From an uncultured Erysipelotrichaceae bacterium (GTDB taxonomy: Bacteria > Bacillota_I > Bacilli_A > Erysipelotrichales > Coprobacillaceae): a stretch of DNA of 13,210 bases. The translations under genes and the position numbers were made by a program. Every line of letters starts with the position of its first letter. Position 1 is the first letter of the stretch. Location of the stretch: contig UQVG01000027.1 of assembly GCA_900544435.1 (NCBI GenBank), forward strand, positions 1 to 13,210. Direction: 5' to 3'. The notes below the pieces were generated by a model. The model saw nothing but the letters and a program-made list of their open reading frames with translations, searched no databases and was not told the DNA's origin. Below, in pieces: positions 1 through 7,916 of the stretch.

Positions 1-7
1 AAGTAAG

Positions 8-850
8 ATGAGTATTATTGTTAAATTAACAGAAAAGAAAGGTTTTTCTATTGCTGAAAGTAAAATTGCAGATTACATTATTGCTAATAAAGAAGAAATA
101 TTACATTTAACAGTAAGAGAACTAGCCAAAGCAACTTACACAGGCTCTTCTACTGTTATGAGAGTAATTAAGAAAGTTTATGATGGAAGCTTTTCTGATT
201 TTAAAGTAGATTTAGCTTATGAATTTCATAATGCTCGTAATAGTGAATCAAAAATACAATTTCAAATTCAAAATCAAGAAACTGCCTTCTCTATTATAGA
301 AAAGATTGCCCGTGTGGAAAAGGAAACGATCAACAAAACACAATCAATGCAAAATTATCAACAAATTGAAAGAGTGACAAAACTTATTAACGAAGCAACG
401 ATTGTTTACATATTTGCAGATGGAATCAATGAACAAGTAGGACATGAATTTAAATATATGATGGCTCGTATTGGTAAGGCAGTAGAAATCGCAAAAGATG
501 ATTTTTGGGTATCTTTAAATTGTTTAAGTGAAACATCTCGCCCACTAGCAATTTATATTAACCATCGAGAGCATAATATTTCTCTTTTAGAAAAAGTAAA
601 ATTAAATCATAAAATAGGTATTAAAGGTATTGCGATTACTGGTTACACAAATTCAACATTTGAAACAGGATGTAAAGAAATTATTTCTATTCCTACAGGT
701 GTTAGCTATTCGGATTTAGCGCCTGTGATTTATACAACTGCTATTCGTTATGTATTAAATATTATTGTTAGTTGTATAATAGCTACTAATCATCAAAAAA
801 GTATGGATAAATTAGTGGAATATACTGAACTTTCAAAAACAGTTAAATGA
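8..850 (+). CDS. MurR/RpiR-family transcriptional regulator (HTH + SIS domain)
   Basis: This 280-residue protein has the two-part layout of the MurR/RpiR family. An N-terminal helix-turn-helix DNA-binding domain (about residues 1-77) opens with the typical 'ESKIADYIIANKEEI' and 'SSTVMRVIKKV' patterns. A C-terminal SIS (sugar isomerase) fold follows (about 105-255). Family members usually sense phosphosugars such as GlcNAc-6-P or MurNAc-6-P and control aminosugar uptake genes. The SIS ligand motifs look degenerate here: 'ADGINE' (137-142) stands where a GxGxS-like loop is expected, and 'NHREHN' (185-190) where S-x-S-G-E-T is usual, so the ligand may differ. The start is at the window edge. The first methionine fits the usual family N-terminus, but the ribosome binding site is not visible. 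The gene lies 160 bp upstream of a GH20 hexosaminidase gene with a terminator between them, so regulation of that gene is plausible but inferred. Family assignment is confident; target and ligand are unknown. Confidence 0.88.
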   Translation: MSIIVKLTEKKGFSIAESKIADYIIANKEEILHLTVRELAKATYTGSSTVMRVIKKVYDGSFSDFKVDLAYEFHNARNSESKIQFQIQNQETAFSIIEKIARVEKETINKTQSMQNYQQIERVTKLINEATIVYIFADGINEQVGHEFKYMMARIGKAVEIAKDDFWVSLNCLSETSRPLAIYINHREHNISLLEKVKLNHKIGIKGIAITGYTNSTFETGCKEIISIPTGVSYSDLAPVIYTTAIRYVLNIIVSCIIATNHQKSMDKLVEYTELSKTVK

Positions 851-853
851 GTT

Positions 854-879
854 AGATGGTACAATGTACCATCTTTTTT
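854..879 (+). terminator. Rho-independent terminator after the RpiR-type regulator gene
   Basis: AGATGGTACA and TGTACCATCT form a near-perfect inverted repeat around a single A (854-874), followed by TTTTTT. It lies three bases after the stop codon. The core TGGTACAATGTACCA is also a DNA palindrome, so a second role as a regulator binding site cannot be excluded. Confidence 0.85.
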
Positions 880-906
880 CTTTATTAAATAATAAAACAT
901 AAAATA

Positions 907-934
907 TTGTACCAACTTAAATACATTTTATAAA
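907..934 (+). promoter_or_regulatory. Candidate promoter for the large surface glycosidase gene
   Basis: TTGTAC (907-912) and TATAAA (929-934) are separated by 16 bp, a reasonable sigma-A-type match about 75 bp before the start codon of the surface protein. The region is very AT-rich, so a chance match is possible. The -35 element sits within ATTGTACC, which resembles half of the palindrome in the upstream terminator. Confidence 0.4.
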
Positions 935-1009
935 AAAAGTAAATAAATATGTTAATAATAAAGGTAGGCGATAAATTTTTAATAATAATTATGGGAAAGG
1001 GATGAAATA

Positions 1010-4000
1010 ATGAAAAAATCTAAAAAGCTTTTAGCAACTTTAATTGCTGCTATGACGGCAGTCTCACAAATAGTACCAGCAATAAAAGTACAAGCAGCTA
1101 CAGATAGTATTAGACTTGCCACTTTTAATATTGCGGCTAATAAAAAACCAGATGTTGCTAAATTAAATGAACTATTAAAAAATAATCAAGTGAATGTTGT
1201 TGGATTACAAGAAGTAGATGTTAATACGACACGTAACCCATATGACATGTTAGAAAAATTTGTTGAACAAGGTGATTATGAATACAGCCATTTTCAAAAA
1301 GCCATTGATATGAAAGATGGTGTAGGAGAATATGGAATAGGTTTATTGTCTAATTTAGAATTATCAAATAGCACAGGTGGTTCTTTAAATAGCGAAGGTA
1401 TTAAAGAAGCTCGTGCATGGCAAAAGAGTGATATAGAATTTAATGGAAAAGTAATTGCTGTTTATAATGCACACTTAACACATGAATCAGTGGATGCGCG
1501 TGCAAAGCAATTATTAGAACTTAAACAAACAATGGATCAAGATCCAACTGAATATAAAGTGGCTTTTGGTGATTTTAATGTGGATCAAAGTCATGATGAA
1601 ATTTATCCATTTTTAGAAGATTATAATATTGCTAATGGTAAAGATGGTAAATGGTATGATACATATAACGGTGTAGATGCTTCAATGAAAACGAATGCTA
1701 TTGATAATATTATTACTTCTAGAAATATGGAAATTAGTCATATTACAATGGTAGAAACAACTTTATCAGATCATAATATGCTTTATGCAGATGCTAAGTT
1801 ATTAGATCATGATGTAACTTCTAGAGAATACTTAGATTTAGTAATTAAACAAGCAAATGATTTAGATGAAGATCAATATAGTAATGCAACTTATAAAGTA
1901 TTAGATGAAAAATTAACAGCTGGTGAATTACTTGATGAAAATGCTTCTCAAGAACAAATTAATCAAGCTATTAAAGATATCCAAGATGCACAAGAAAATT
2001 TAAAAGTTAAATATGAAAATCTTGCTTTAAATAAAAATGTAAGTGTTTCAGGACTTGAAGTCAATGATGGACGTTTTACGGCAGATAAAGCAGTAGATGG
2101 TGTTGTTTCTAAAGAAAGCCGTGTATCTTTTGCCAAAGATAAAGATGAACAATGGTTAGAAGTAGACTTAGGTAAAGTAGAAAATATTTCTCATTTTGTT
2201 ATCAACTATGAATCTCAAGCACCTGCCTTTAAAATCCAAGTAGCTGGAGAAGATAAAGTATATCAAGATGTTTATGAAGTCAGTGGTTTAGATGGACAAA
2301 TCAGTAATATTCAAAATATCACTGTAGATCCTGTAGATGCACGTTATGTTAAATATGTACAACATAAACGTTGGAAACATAGCGGTAATGGAAGATATTA
2401 TAGTGGTAGTATCTATGAATTTGAAGTTTATCAAAAAGACCCAAATGCTAAAAATTATGACAATCTTGCTTTAAAGAAAGATGTAAGTGTTTCAGGACTT
2501 GAAGTCAATGATGGACGTTTTACTGCACCAATGGCAGTAGATGGCGTTGTTTCTAAAGAAAGTCGTGTGTCTTTTGCGAAAGATAAAGATGAACAATGGT
2601 TACTTGTTGATTTAGGTGGAAGAAAAACAGTTTCTGAATTTGTTATTAATTATGAATCATGCCCACCTGCTTTTAAAATTCAAGTATCAACAGATGGTAT
2701 TCATTATAAAGATGTTTACAAAGAAGAAAATCTTGCAGATGGTGGACCAAGTGCTGTTAAAGAAATTCAAATTGATGCAACGAAAGCACGTTATGTTAAA
2801 TATGTACAACTTAAACGTTGGAAACATAGTGGTAATGGAAAATATTATAGTGGTAGTATCTATGAATTTGAAGTTTATAAAGAAAGAAATCATGCAACAG
2901 CAAGTGAAGTATTAAAAGCTGCTAGTAAGGAAGCTCCTCAAATTGATGGAAATAAGCTTGTTTTACCAACAGTACCAGAAGGATTTGAAATTAGTTTATA
3001 TGGTTGTGATAATAAACAAGTTGTAACAATGGATGGAACAGTTATTCAACCATTAGAAGATATGAATGTTAATGTTTTATATCAAGTAAAAAACTTAAAA
3101 GATGATAGTGATGTGGCAACAAGTGAAGAAGATATTAAATTTGTTGTTCCAGGAAAATATAGTAAAGAAGAAAGTATTAATGCAAAACCTAATGTAATGC
3201 CTGGATTACGTGAATGGAAAGGTAATGAAGGTGAATTCACTCTTACAAAAGATTCTAAAATCGTTGTTAAAGATGAAAGTTTGAAAGCAACAGCTAAACA
3301 AATTCAATTCTATTTAAAAGAAATGGTTAAAAAGAATTTAGCGATTGTAAGTAGTGGAGAAACAACAGGAGATATTGTTTTAACAAAAGATAGTAGTTTA
3401 GATGTTTTAGGTAAAGAAGGCTATACTTTAGATATTAATGATTTAATTGAAATTAAATCTAATTATGAAACAGGTATTTTATATGGTGGTATTTCTATCA
3501 CTCAAATCTTATCTCAAGATGAAGGAAAAAATAATATCGCAAAAGGTATTGCTAGAGATTATCCAAAATATGAAGTAAGAGCAGGTATGTTAGATGTTGC
3601 ACGTACATACATTCCAATGGATTATTTAAAAGAAATGACAATTTACATGGCTTACTACAAATTAAATGAAGTACAAGTCCATGTTAATGATTATTGGGGT
3701 GCAACAGGATATTCAGCATTTAGATTAGAATCAACAACATATCCAATGATTACTTCTACTGATGGAAGCTATACGAAAGAAGAATATAAAAATTATCAAA
3801 AAGAAATGAAAAATTATGGTATTGATGTTATTACAGAAATTGATACACCATACCATGCAGAATGTTTTAGAAGTATTCCAGGTGCAAAAATGTTAAAAAC
3901 AGGTGCTTTGGATATTAGAGAACAATCATCTTATGATATTATTGAAAATCTTATTGATGAATATTTAGATGGTGATGATCCAGTTATTGAAAGTGATAAA

Positions 4001-6847
4001 TTCCATATTGGAACTGATGAATATGATAAAAACTATTCAGAACAAATGAGAAAATGGACAGATCATTTCATTAAATATGTCAATAATAAAGGTTATAAAA
4101 CAAGATTATGGGGTTCTTTAGGTAGTCGTGGATTTAATGGAACAACACCAGTTTCAAATGATGCAACTGTTAACTTATGGGCACCATATTGGGCTGATGT
4201 TAAAGAAACATATGCCTCAGGATATGATATTATCAATACATGTGGTGGATGGTTATACATTGTACCAGGTGCAAATGCTGGTTATCCAGATCGTTTAAAT
4301 ATTTCTACATTATATGATAAATTTGATGTTAATAACTTCTCACCAAGTAGAAATGCAGGACAAGGAACAGCTATCATGCCAGTTGCTCATCCACAAACAA
4401 AAGGAGCACAATTCTGTATATGGAATGATATGACTTCTTATGGTGGAGGATTTACATGGTTTGATATTTATGATCGTTTTAAAGATGCTGTTATGATTAC
4501 AAGTGAAAAAACTTGGTATGGAGAAAAAACAGATGGTCAAACAGCTGCTCAATTTGTTGAAAGAGTAAATAAATTAAATAGTGTTGTACCAGGTGCTAAT
4601 CCAGGTAGAGTTGTTGAATCAGCTGATAAGAATGTTACAACAATTGATTTTGAATCAGTTAAAGATAATAAAGCTATTGATTTATCAAAGAATGGTTATG
4701 ATGCAACATTAAAGAATGTTACAATTGAAAAAGGTAATGGTGGACATGTTGCTACATTAAATGGTAATGGTTATGTTTCATTACCATATCAAACAATTGG
4801 TTATCCATATACAGTAATGATGGATGTTAAATTAGATAGTAATACACCTGAAAATACAGAAATCTTTAGTGGTAGTGATGGTGTGATGTATGCTAATGTT
4901 GATGGAACTGGAAAAATTGGTTATAAGAGAAGTGGTTATACATTTACATTTGATTATGAACTTCCTAAAGATAAATGGTTTAATTTAGCACTTACATGTG
5001 ATCAAAAGAATACAACTTTATATATTAATGGAAAAGCAATCTCAACTGGAATTAATATGAAAACAGCAATTAATAACAGAAAAGATTCAAGTACATTTGT
5101 ATTACCAGTAGAAAAAATATTAAATAACGCCAAAGGTAGTGTAGATAATATTAAAATCTATAATCAAGTATCTAGTGCAAGTGAAATTGCTGATGAATTA
5201 GGTTATATTTCATTAGAAAACTTAGCACTTCATAAAAATGCAACAGCATCTTCTGTCTATCCAGGAAGCAATAAAACACCTGATTTAGCAGTAGATGGTG
5301 ATAACAGTAAATCTGCTGATAATCGTTGGTCAAGTAAACGTGCTACAGGAAATGGAAGCAATGAAGATAGTGGACAACATGGTACAAAAGAACAATATCT
5401 TACAGTAGATTTAGGAGATGTTTATAAAGTTGATAAAGTCTTTATTTCTTGGGAAGGCGCTTATGCTACAAATTATACTATTCAAGGATCATTAGATGGT
5501 GAAAACTTCTTTGATATTAAAGTTGTTGATGATGGTAAAGGCGGAGAAGAAACACATGATGATTTAGGAAATAAAGAAACAAGATATATTAGAATTTTAT
5601 GTCGTCAAGCAAAAACAGCTAATTATGGATATTCAATTTATGAATTAGAAGTTTACCAAAGTGCTAATGAAGAATTAAGAAAACTTGCTCAAGCTGGAAA
5701 AGATCAATTATCTCAATTTGAAGTAGGTAATAAAAATGGAAATATTGCTAAAAAAGATTATGAAGAATTAGAAAAAGCATATAAAGATTATTTAGATTTA
5801 GCTCAAGGTGAAAAGATTTCTGATGAAGAAATTGGTAGATTGTTAAAAGAAGTAACTGAACTCAATAGTTCAATTGAAAGTTATGTTATTTATTCTAAAG
5901 ATGAATTAAATGATCTTTATCAAGCAATGAAAGCTTATAAAGAAAAAGATTATACAAAAGATAGTTTTGTAGGATTTGATGATCAATTAAATGCACTTAA
6001 AGAGGTTATTGATCAAGCAGATGATTATCAAAAAGTGAATGATGCTTTAAAACAATTAAAAGAATTAAATAGTACTTTAGTTAAATTAGATAGAAGTAAA
6101 TTAGAAAAGATTATAAAAGAATATCAAGAATTAAAAGAAGAAGATTATACTGTAGATTCTTGGCAACAAATGAAAGAAGTATTAGATGCTGCACAAGCTG
6201 TTTACAATAATTCAAGTTTAAATCAAGAAGATATTGATCAAGCAGTTGCTTCATTTGATGGTGTTCAATTAGTTCAAAGAGGAAATGTTGAAAAACTAGA
6301 AGAATTATTATCATCTATTAAAGAAAGTGATTATACAGTTGCTTCATGGTCACAATTTGATTCAATTTACCAAGAAGCTAAACAAATGGTAAATGATTCT
6401 TGTAATGTTGATCAAAAAGCTGTTGATGAAATGATTGAAAAAGTAAAAGATGCTATGGAATTACTTGTTAAAGCAGGAAATATTGATGATTATCAAGATG
6501 CTGTAGATAAAGTAAGTGATAAAGTAGGACAATTAGATCAGTCTAAATATACAAAAGAATCTTGGGATAAACTTCAAGAGACATTACAAAAAGCAAAAGA
6601 TTTAGCTACAAAAGAAGATGTTTCTCAAGAAGAATTAGATAACATGTTAGCTTCATTAAATGATGCATATGATGCTTTAAAAGAAGCAAAAACAGATTCA
6701 GTAATTACAGATACAGATACTAACGATAAAACAAATACAACAGATAAAAATACAACAAAAACAGGTGATGATGTTTCATTATTTGGATATGTAGGATTAT
6801 TATGTATTGCTTTATTAGGATTTGTTTACAGTAAAAGATTTGAATAA
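1010..6847 (+). CDS. Secreted multi-domain GH20 beta-N-acetylhexosaminidase with N-terminal EEP phosphodiesterase/nuclease domain, wall-anchored
   Basis: The protein has 1945 residues. A signal peptide (about 1-29, likely cut after VQA) starts it. An EEP hydrolase domain (about 34-265) follows with its active-site set visible: N40, E68, H155, GDFN 187-190 and SDH 253-255. Next come a short helical FIVAR-like stretch (267-333), two F5/8-type C modules (335-475, 483-623) and a linker/Ig-like stretch (626-720). A GH20 N-terminal domain (about 725-850) leads into the GH20 catalytic barrel (854-1172), with R857, EID 943-945 and the catalytic D1003-E1004 in HIGTDE. After that are a LamG-like module (1208-1397), a third F5/8 module (1402-1550), four FIVAR-like repeats (about 1600-1905) and a T/D/N-rich linker. 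The tail has TKTGDD, a hydrophobic helix and a basic end, as in sortase substrates. GH20 enzymes release terminal GlcNAc or GalNAc, and some act as lacto-N-biosidases, so mucin or milk-type glycans are likely targets. The EEP substrate is unknown. A Shine-Dalgarno (SD) sequence AAGGGA lies seven bases before ATG. Confidence 0.9.
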   Translation: MKKSKKLLATLIAAMTAVSQIVPAIKVQAATDSIRLATFNIAANKKPDVAKLNELLKNNQVNVVGLQEVDVNTTRNPYDMLEKFVEQGDYEYSHFQKAIDMKDGVGEYGIGLLSNLELSNSTGGSLNSEGIKEARAWQKSDIEFNGKVIAVYNAHLTHESVDARAKQLLELKQTMDQDPTEYKVAFGDFNVDQSHDEIYPFLEDYNIANGKDGKWYDTYNGVDASMKTNAIDNIITSRNMEISHITMVETTLSDHNMLYADAKLLDHDVTSREYLDLVIKQANDLDEDQYSNATYKVLDEKLTAGELLDENASQEQINQAIKDIQDAQENLKVKYENLALNKNVSVSGLEVNDGRFTADKAVDGVVSKESRVSFAKDKDEQWLEVDLGKVENISHFVINYESQAPAFKIQVAGEDKVYQDVYEVSGLDGQISNIQNITVDPVDARYVKYVQHKRWKHSGNGRYYSGSIYEFEVYQKDPNAKNYDNLALKKDVSVSGLEVNDGRFTAPMAVDGVVSKESRVSFAKDKDEQWLLVDLGGRKTVSEFVINYESCPPAFKIQVSTDGIHYKDVYKEENLADGGPSAVKEIQIDATKARYVKYVQLKRWKHSGNGKYYSGSIYEFEVYKERNHATASEVLKAASKEAPQIDGNKLVLPTVPEGFEISLYGCDNKQVVTMDGTVIQPLEDMNVNVLYQVKNLKDDSDVATSEEDIKFVVPGKYSKEESINAKPNVMPGLREWKGNEGEFTLTKDSKIVVKDESLKATAKQIQFYLKEMVKKNLAIVSSGETTGDIVLTKDSSLDVLGKEGYTLDINDLIEIKSNYETGILYGGISITQILSQDEGKNNIAKGIARDYPKYEVRAGMLDVARTYIPMDYLKEMTIYMAYYKLNEVQVHVNDYWGATGYSAFRLESTTYPMITSTDGSYTKEEYKNYQKEMKNYGIDVITEIDTPYHAECFRSIPGAKMLKTGALDIREQSSYDIIENLIDEYLDGDDPVIESDKFHIGTDEYDKNYSEQMRKWTDHFIKYVNNKGYKTRLWGSLGSRGFNGTTPVSNDATVNLWAPYWADVKETYASGYDIINTCGGWLYIVPGANAGYPDRLNISTLYDKFDVNNFSPSRNAGQGTAIMPVAHPQTKGAQFCIWNDMTSYGGGFTWFDIYDRFKDAVMITSEKTWYGEKTDGQTAAQFVERVNKLNSVVPGANPGRVVESADKNVTTIDFESVKDNKAIDLSKNGYDATLKNVTIEKGNGGHVATLNGNGYVSLPYQTIGYPYTVMMDVKLDSNTPENTEIFSGSDGVMYANVDGTGKIGYKRSGYTFTFDYELPKDKWFNLALTCDQKNTTLYINGKAISTGINMKTAINNRKDSSTFVLPVEKILNNAKGSVDNIKIYNQVSSASEIADELGYISLENLALHKNATASSVYPGSNKTPDLAVDGDNSKSADNRWSSKRATGNGSNEDSGQHGTKEQYLTVDLGDVYKVDKVFISWEGAYATNYTIQGSLDGENFFDIKVVDDGKGGEETHDDLGNKETRYIRILCRQAKTANYGYSIYELEVYQSANEELRKLAQAGKDQLSQFEVGNKNGNIAKKDYEELEKAYKDYLDLAQGEKISDEEIGRLLKEVTELNSSIESYVIYSKDELNDLYQAMKAYKEKDYTKDSFVGFDDQLNALKEVIDQADDYQKVNDALKQLKELNSTLVKLDRSKLEKIIKEYQELKEEDYTVDSWQQMKEVLDAAQAVYNNSSLNQEDIDQAVASFDGVQLVQRGNVEKLEELLSSIKESDYTVASWSQFDSIYQEAKQMVNDSCNVDQKAVDEMIEKVKDAMELLVKAGNIDDYQDAVDKVSDKVGQLDQSKYTKESWDKLQETLQKAKDLATKEDVSQEELDNMLASLNDAYDALKEAKTDSVITDTDTNDKTNTTDKNTTKTGDDVSLFGYVGLLCIALLGFVYSKRFE
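2012..2880 (+). repeat. Tandem duplicated F5/8-type C (CBM32-like) module within the surface glycosidase gene
   Basis: Two copies (2012-2455 and 2456-2880) lie head to tail. The offset is 444 bp at the 5' end (GTAAGTGTTTCAGG at 2039 and 2483) and 447 bp near the 3' end (ACGTTATGTTAAATATGTAC at 2341 and 2788), so they differ by one codon. Long runs are identical at DNA level at both ends, while the middle has diverged. This indicates a fairly recent duplication or ongoing gene conversion of a glycan-binding module. Confidence 0.9.
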
Positions 6848-6857
6848 ATAGTAATGA

Positions 6858-6886
6858 AAAGAGTTTCCTGAGGGAAGCTCTTTTTT
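6858..6886 (+). terminator. Rho-independent terminator after the surface glycosidase gene
   Basis: AAAGAGTTTCC (6858-6868) pairs with GGAAGCTCTTT (6873-6883) with one G-U wobble around a TGAG loop, and the run of T continues to 6886. It begins 11 bases after the stop codon. Confidence 0.9.
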
Positions 6887-6897
6887 ATCGGTTTATT

Positions 6898-6925
6898 AAG
6901 TCCACATAATATTGTGGATTTTTTT
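6898..6925 (+). terminator. Second, back-up terminator
   Basis: TCCACA (6901-6906) pairs with TGTGGA (6913-6918) around a six-base AT loop, followed by seven T. It lies just past the first terminator and would stop residual readthrough into the next gene. Confidence 0.7.
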
Positions 6926-7011
6926 ATTTTGTCAAAAAGCAGTCAAAGTATAGGCAAATACATTTTGTGTAGAAAAGGCTATAGTAAAGACAAGAAAGGA
7001 GGAGAAATAAA

Positions 7012-7482
7012 ATGATGTTAACAAAAGAATTTTTATCTAATTGGGAGGATTATGGATTGGTACAAAATATTCAGTTTAATCAAAAATTTGGTCTTGATGA
7101 ACTAGAATATTGCTTTAATTCCAATGAAGGCTTTCCTAAGATAGGAGTAGGATATAGTTTAAGAAGAGAGCAACTACAATCTGGTGGTATATTTAGTAAA
7201 AAATATGAAGATTGTCTTGTATTAATGACAACAGAGATTGAGGGGTGTGCTGGTTTTGTCTTTACAGTCCAAACAATGGGAAATATTACGAAATTATCAA
7301 TTTATAGATTAGGAACAGGTGCAAGTCAAGCTCAAATTAACAAGAAAAATAGAAGAATGAGAGGTGGAACAGTAAGTAAGATTGCAGGTCTTATGACAAA
7401 AGTTGATTCATCAGCAATGGAAAGGGAAAATTTTTATTACTATGCAGTAATTAATGTCATCAAGGATTTATTTCTTTCTTAG
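7012..7482 (+). CDS. Uncharacterised 156-residue protein
   Basis: I do not recognise this family. The reading frame is convincing because AAAGGAGG (6995-7002) lies nine bases before the first of two adjacent ATG codons, and codon use resembles the neighbours. The product has no signal peptide and no clear membrane segment, so it is probably cytoplasmic. It looks like a mixed alpha/beta globular protein. There is a hydrophobic strand-like run 'CAGFVFTVQTMG' in the middle. It is followed by a basic stretch 'INKKNRRMRGG' that could contact nucleic acid or phosphate, and then a C-terminal helical part ending in 'YAVINVIKDLFLS'. It follows a pair of terminators and precedes two zinc-ribbon microprotein genes without an obvious terminator between, so the three may be co-transcribed. 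No function is proposed. Confidence 0.75.
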   Translation: MMLTKEFLSNWEDYGLVQNIQFNQKFGLDELEYCFNSNEGFPKIGVGYSLRREQLQSGGIFSKKYEDCLVLMTTEIEGCAGFVFTVQTMGNITKLSIYRLGTGASQAQINKKNRRMRGGTVSKIAGLMTKVDSSAMERENFYYYAVINVIKDLFLS

Positions 7483-7483
7483 A

Positions 7484-7597
7484 AGTATTTGTTTATGCAT
7501 TGGTTAAACAACTTGTTAAAATTGTGGTTATAGTGATTATACGAAAGATATAGAAGATACATATCTATGTCCCAAATGTCACGATTTAATGAAATAA
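7484..7597 (+). pseudogene. Decayed zinc-ribbon microprotein gene with in-frame stop codons
   Basis: One frame reads T-T-C-stop-N-C-G-Y-S-D-Y-T-K-D-I, then E-D-T-Y-L-C-P-K-C-H-D-L-M-K and a stop at 7595-7597. The second part aligns well with the intact 48-residue zinc-ribbon protein just downstream (NCGYETYVKVIGNTYKCPEC), including the C-x2-C knuckle and spacing. TAA codons at 7505-7507 and 7517-7519 interrupt it, the latter directly between the first pair of cysteines (TGT TAA AAT TGT). No start codon with a ribosome binding site exists in this frame. The nearby ATG at 7495 opens a different frame of only 12 codons. The simplest reading is a degraded paralogue. The 5' boundary is uncertain. 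Confidence 0.65.
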
Positions 7598-7618
7598 TAA
7601 AGAAAGAGGAGAAAAAAT

Positions 7619-7765
7619 ATGAAAAAATTTTTTAATAGAGTAAGAAGTTACCTATCAGATCATTTTACATGTTCAAATCCAAATTGTGGATATGAAACAT
7701 ATGTGAAAGTAATTGGAAATACTTATAAATGTCCTGAATGTGGTGGAACTATGTATCGAGATTAG
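7619..7765 (+). CDS. Zinc-ribbon microprotein (48 aa)
   Basis: This small gene encodes 48 residues. The N-terminus is basic and amphipathic (MKKFFNRVRSYLSD). A four-cysteine zinc ribbon follows, with C-x4-C (C18, C23, in CSNPNC) and C-x2-C (C38, C41, in CPEC). Such treble-clef or ribbon folds bind one zinc ion and commonly serve in nucleic acid or protein contacts. The specific role here is unknown. AAGAGGAG (7604-7611) lies seven bases before the ATG, which supports real translation. It sits 14 bases before a second zinc-ribbon gene and just after a broken relative, so the patch looks like a small family expanded by local duplication. It has no signal peptide and should be cytoplasmic. Confidence 0.75.
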   Translation: MKKFFNRVRSYLSDHFTCSNPNCGYETYVKVIGNTYKCPECGGTMYRD

Positions 7766-7779
7766 AAAGGAGAAGCAAT

Positions 7780-7908
7780 ATGAAAAAAATTGTAATTTAT
7801 ACAAGATATAACATTTGGAGATGTCCAAATTGTGATTATGAGACAGAATATGATGGCTCAGGAAATAAGAAATGTCCAGTTTGTAATAAATGGATGATGG
7901 AAGAATAA
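7780..7908 (+). CDS. Zinc-ribbon microprotein (42 aa)
   Basis: This gene encodes 42 residues with a short basic N-terminus and a zinc ribbon of two C-x2-C knuckles, CPNC (C15, C18) and CPVC (C32, C35), and ends in an acidic tail. AAAGGAG (7766-7772) begins right after the stop codon of the preceding zinc-ribbon gene and lies seven bases before this ATG, so the two are almost certainly translated from one transcript. A hairpin terminator follows within ten bases. The sequence 'CPNCDYETEYDGSGNKKCPVC' resembles the upstream paralogue 'NCGYETYVKVIGNTYKCPEC', which suggests descent by duplication. The function is unknown; zinc binding is inferred from the cysteine pattern. Confidence 0.75.
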   Translation: MKKIVIYTRYNIWRCPNCDYETEYDGSGNKKCPVCNKWMMEE

Positions 7909-7916
7909 TTTTAAAA

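Noticed and set aside
2012..2880. CRISPR-like or transposon repeat
   Set aside because: The repeats are two 444-bp coding modules in frame, not short spaced repeats, and have no terminal inverted repeats or transposase.
2616..2915. A 99-codon open frame in another frame inside the surface glycosidase gene
   Set aside because: It is a K/L/M/I-rich shadow of the main frame without a ribosome binding site.
6111..6314. A - strand open frame within the FIVAR-like region
   Set aside because: It is antisense to helical repeats, leucine-rich and without translation signals.
6929..6985. Promoter for the 156-residue protein gene (TTGTCA with TATAGG, or TATAGT near 6980)
   Set aside because: Spacings (14 bp, or no partner -35) do not fit a normal sigma-A promoter. 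One probably exists here but I cannot place it.
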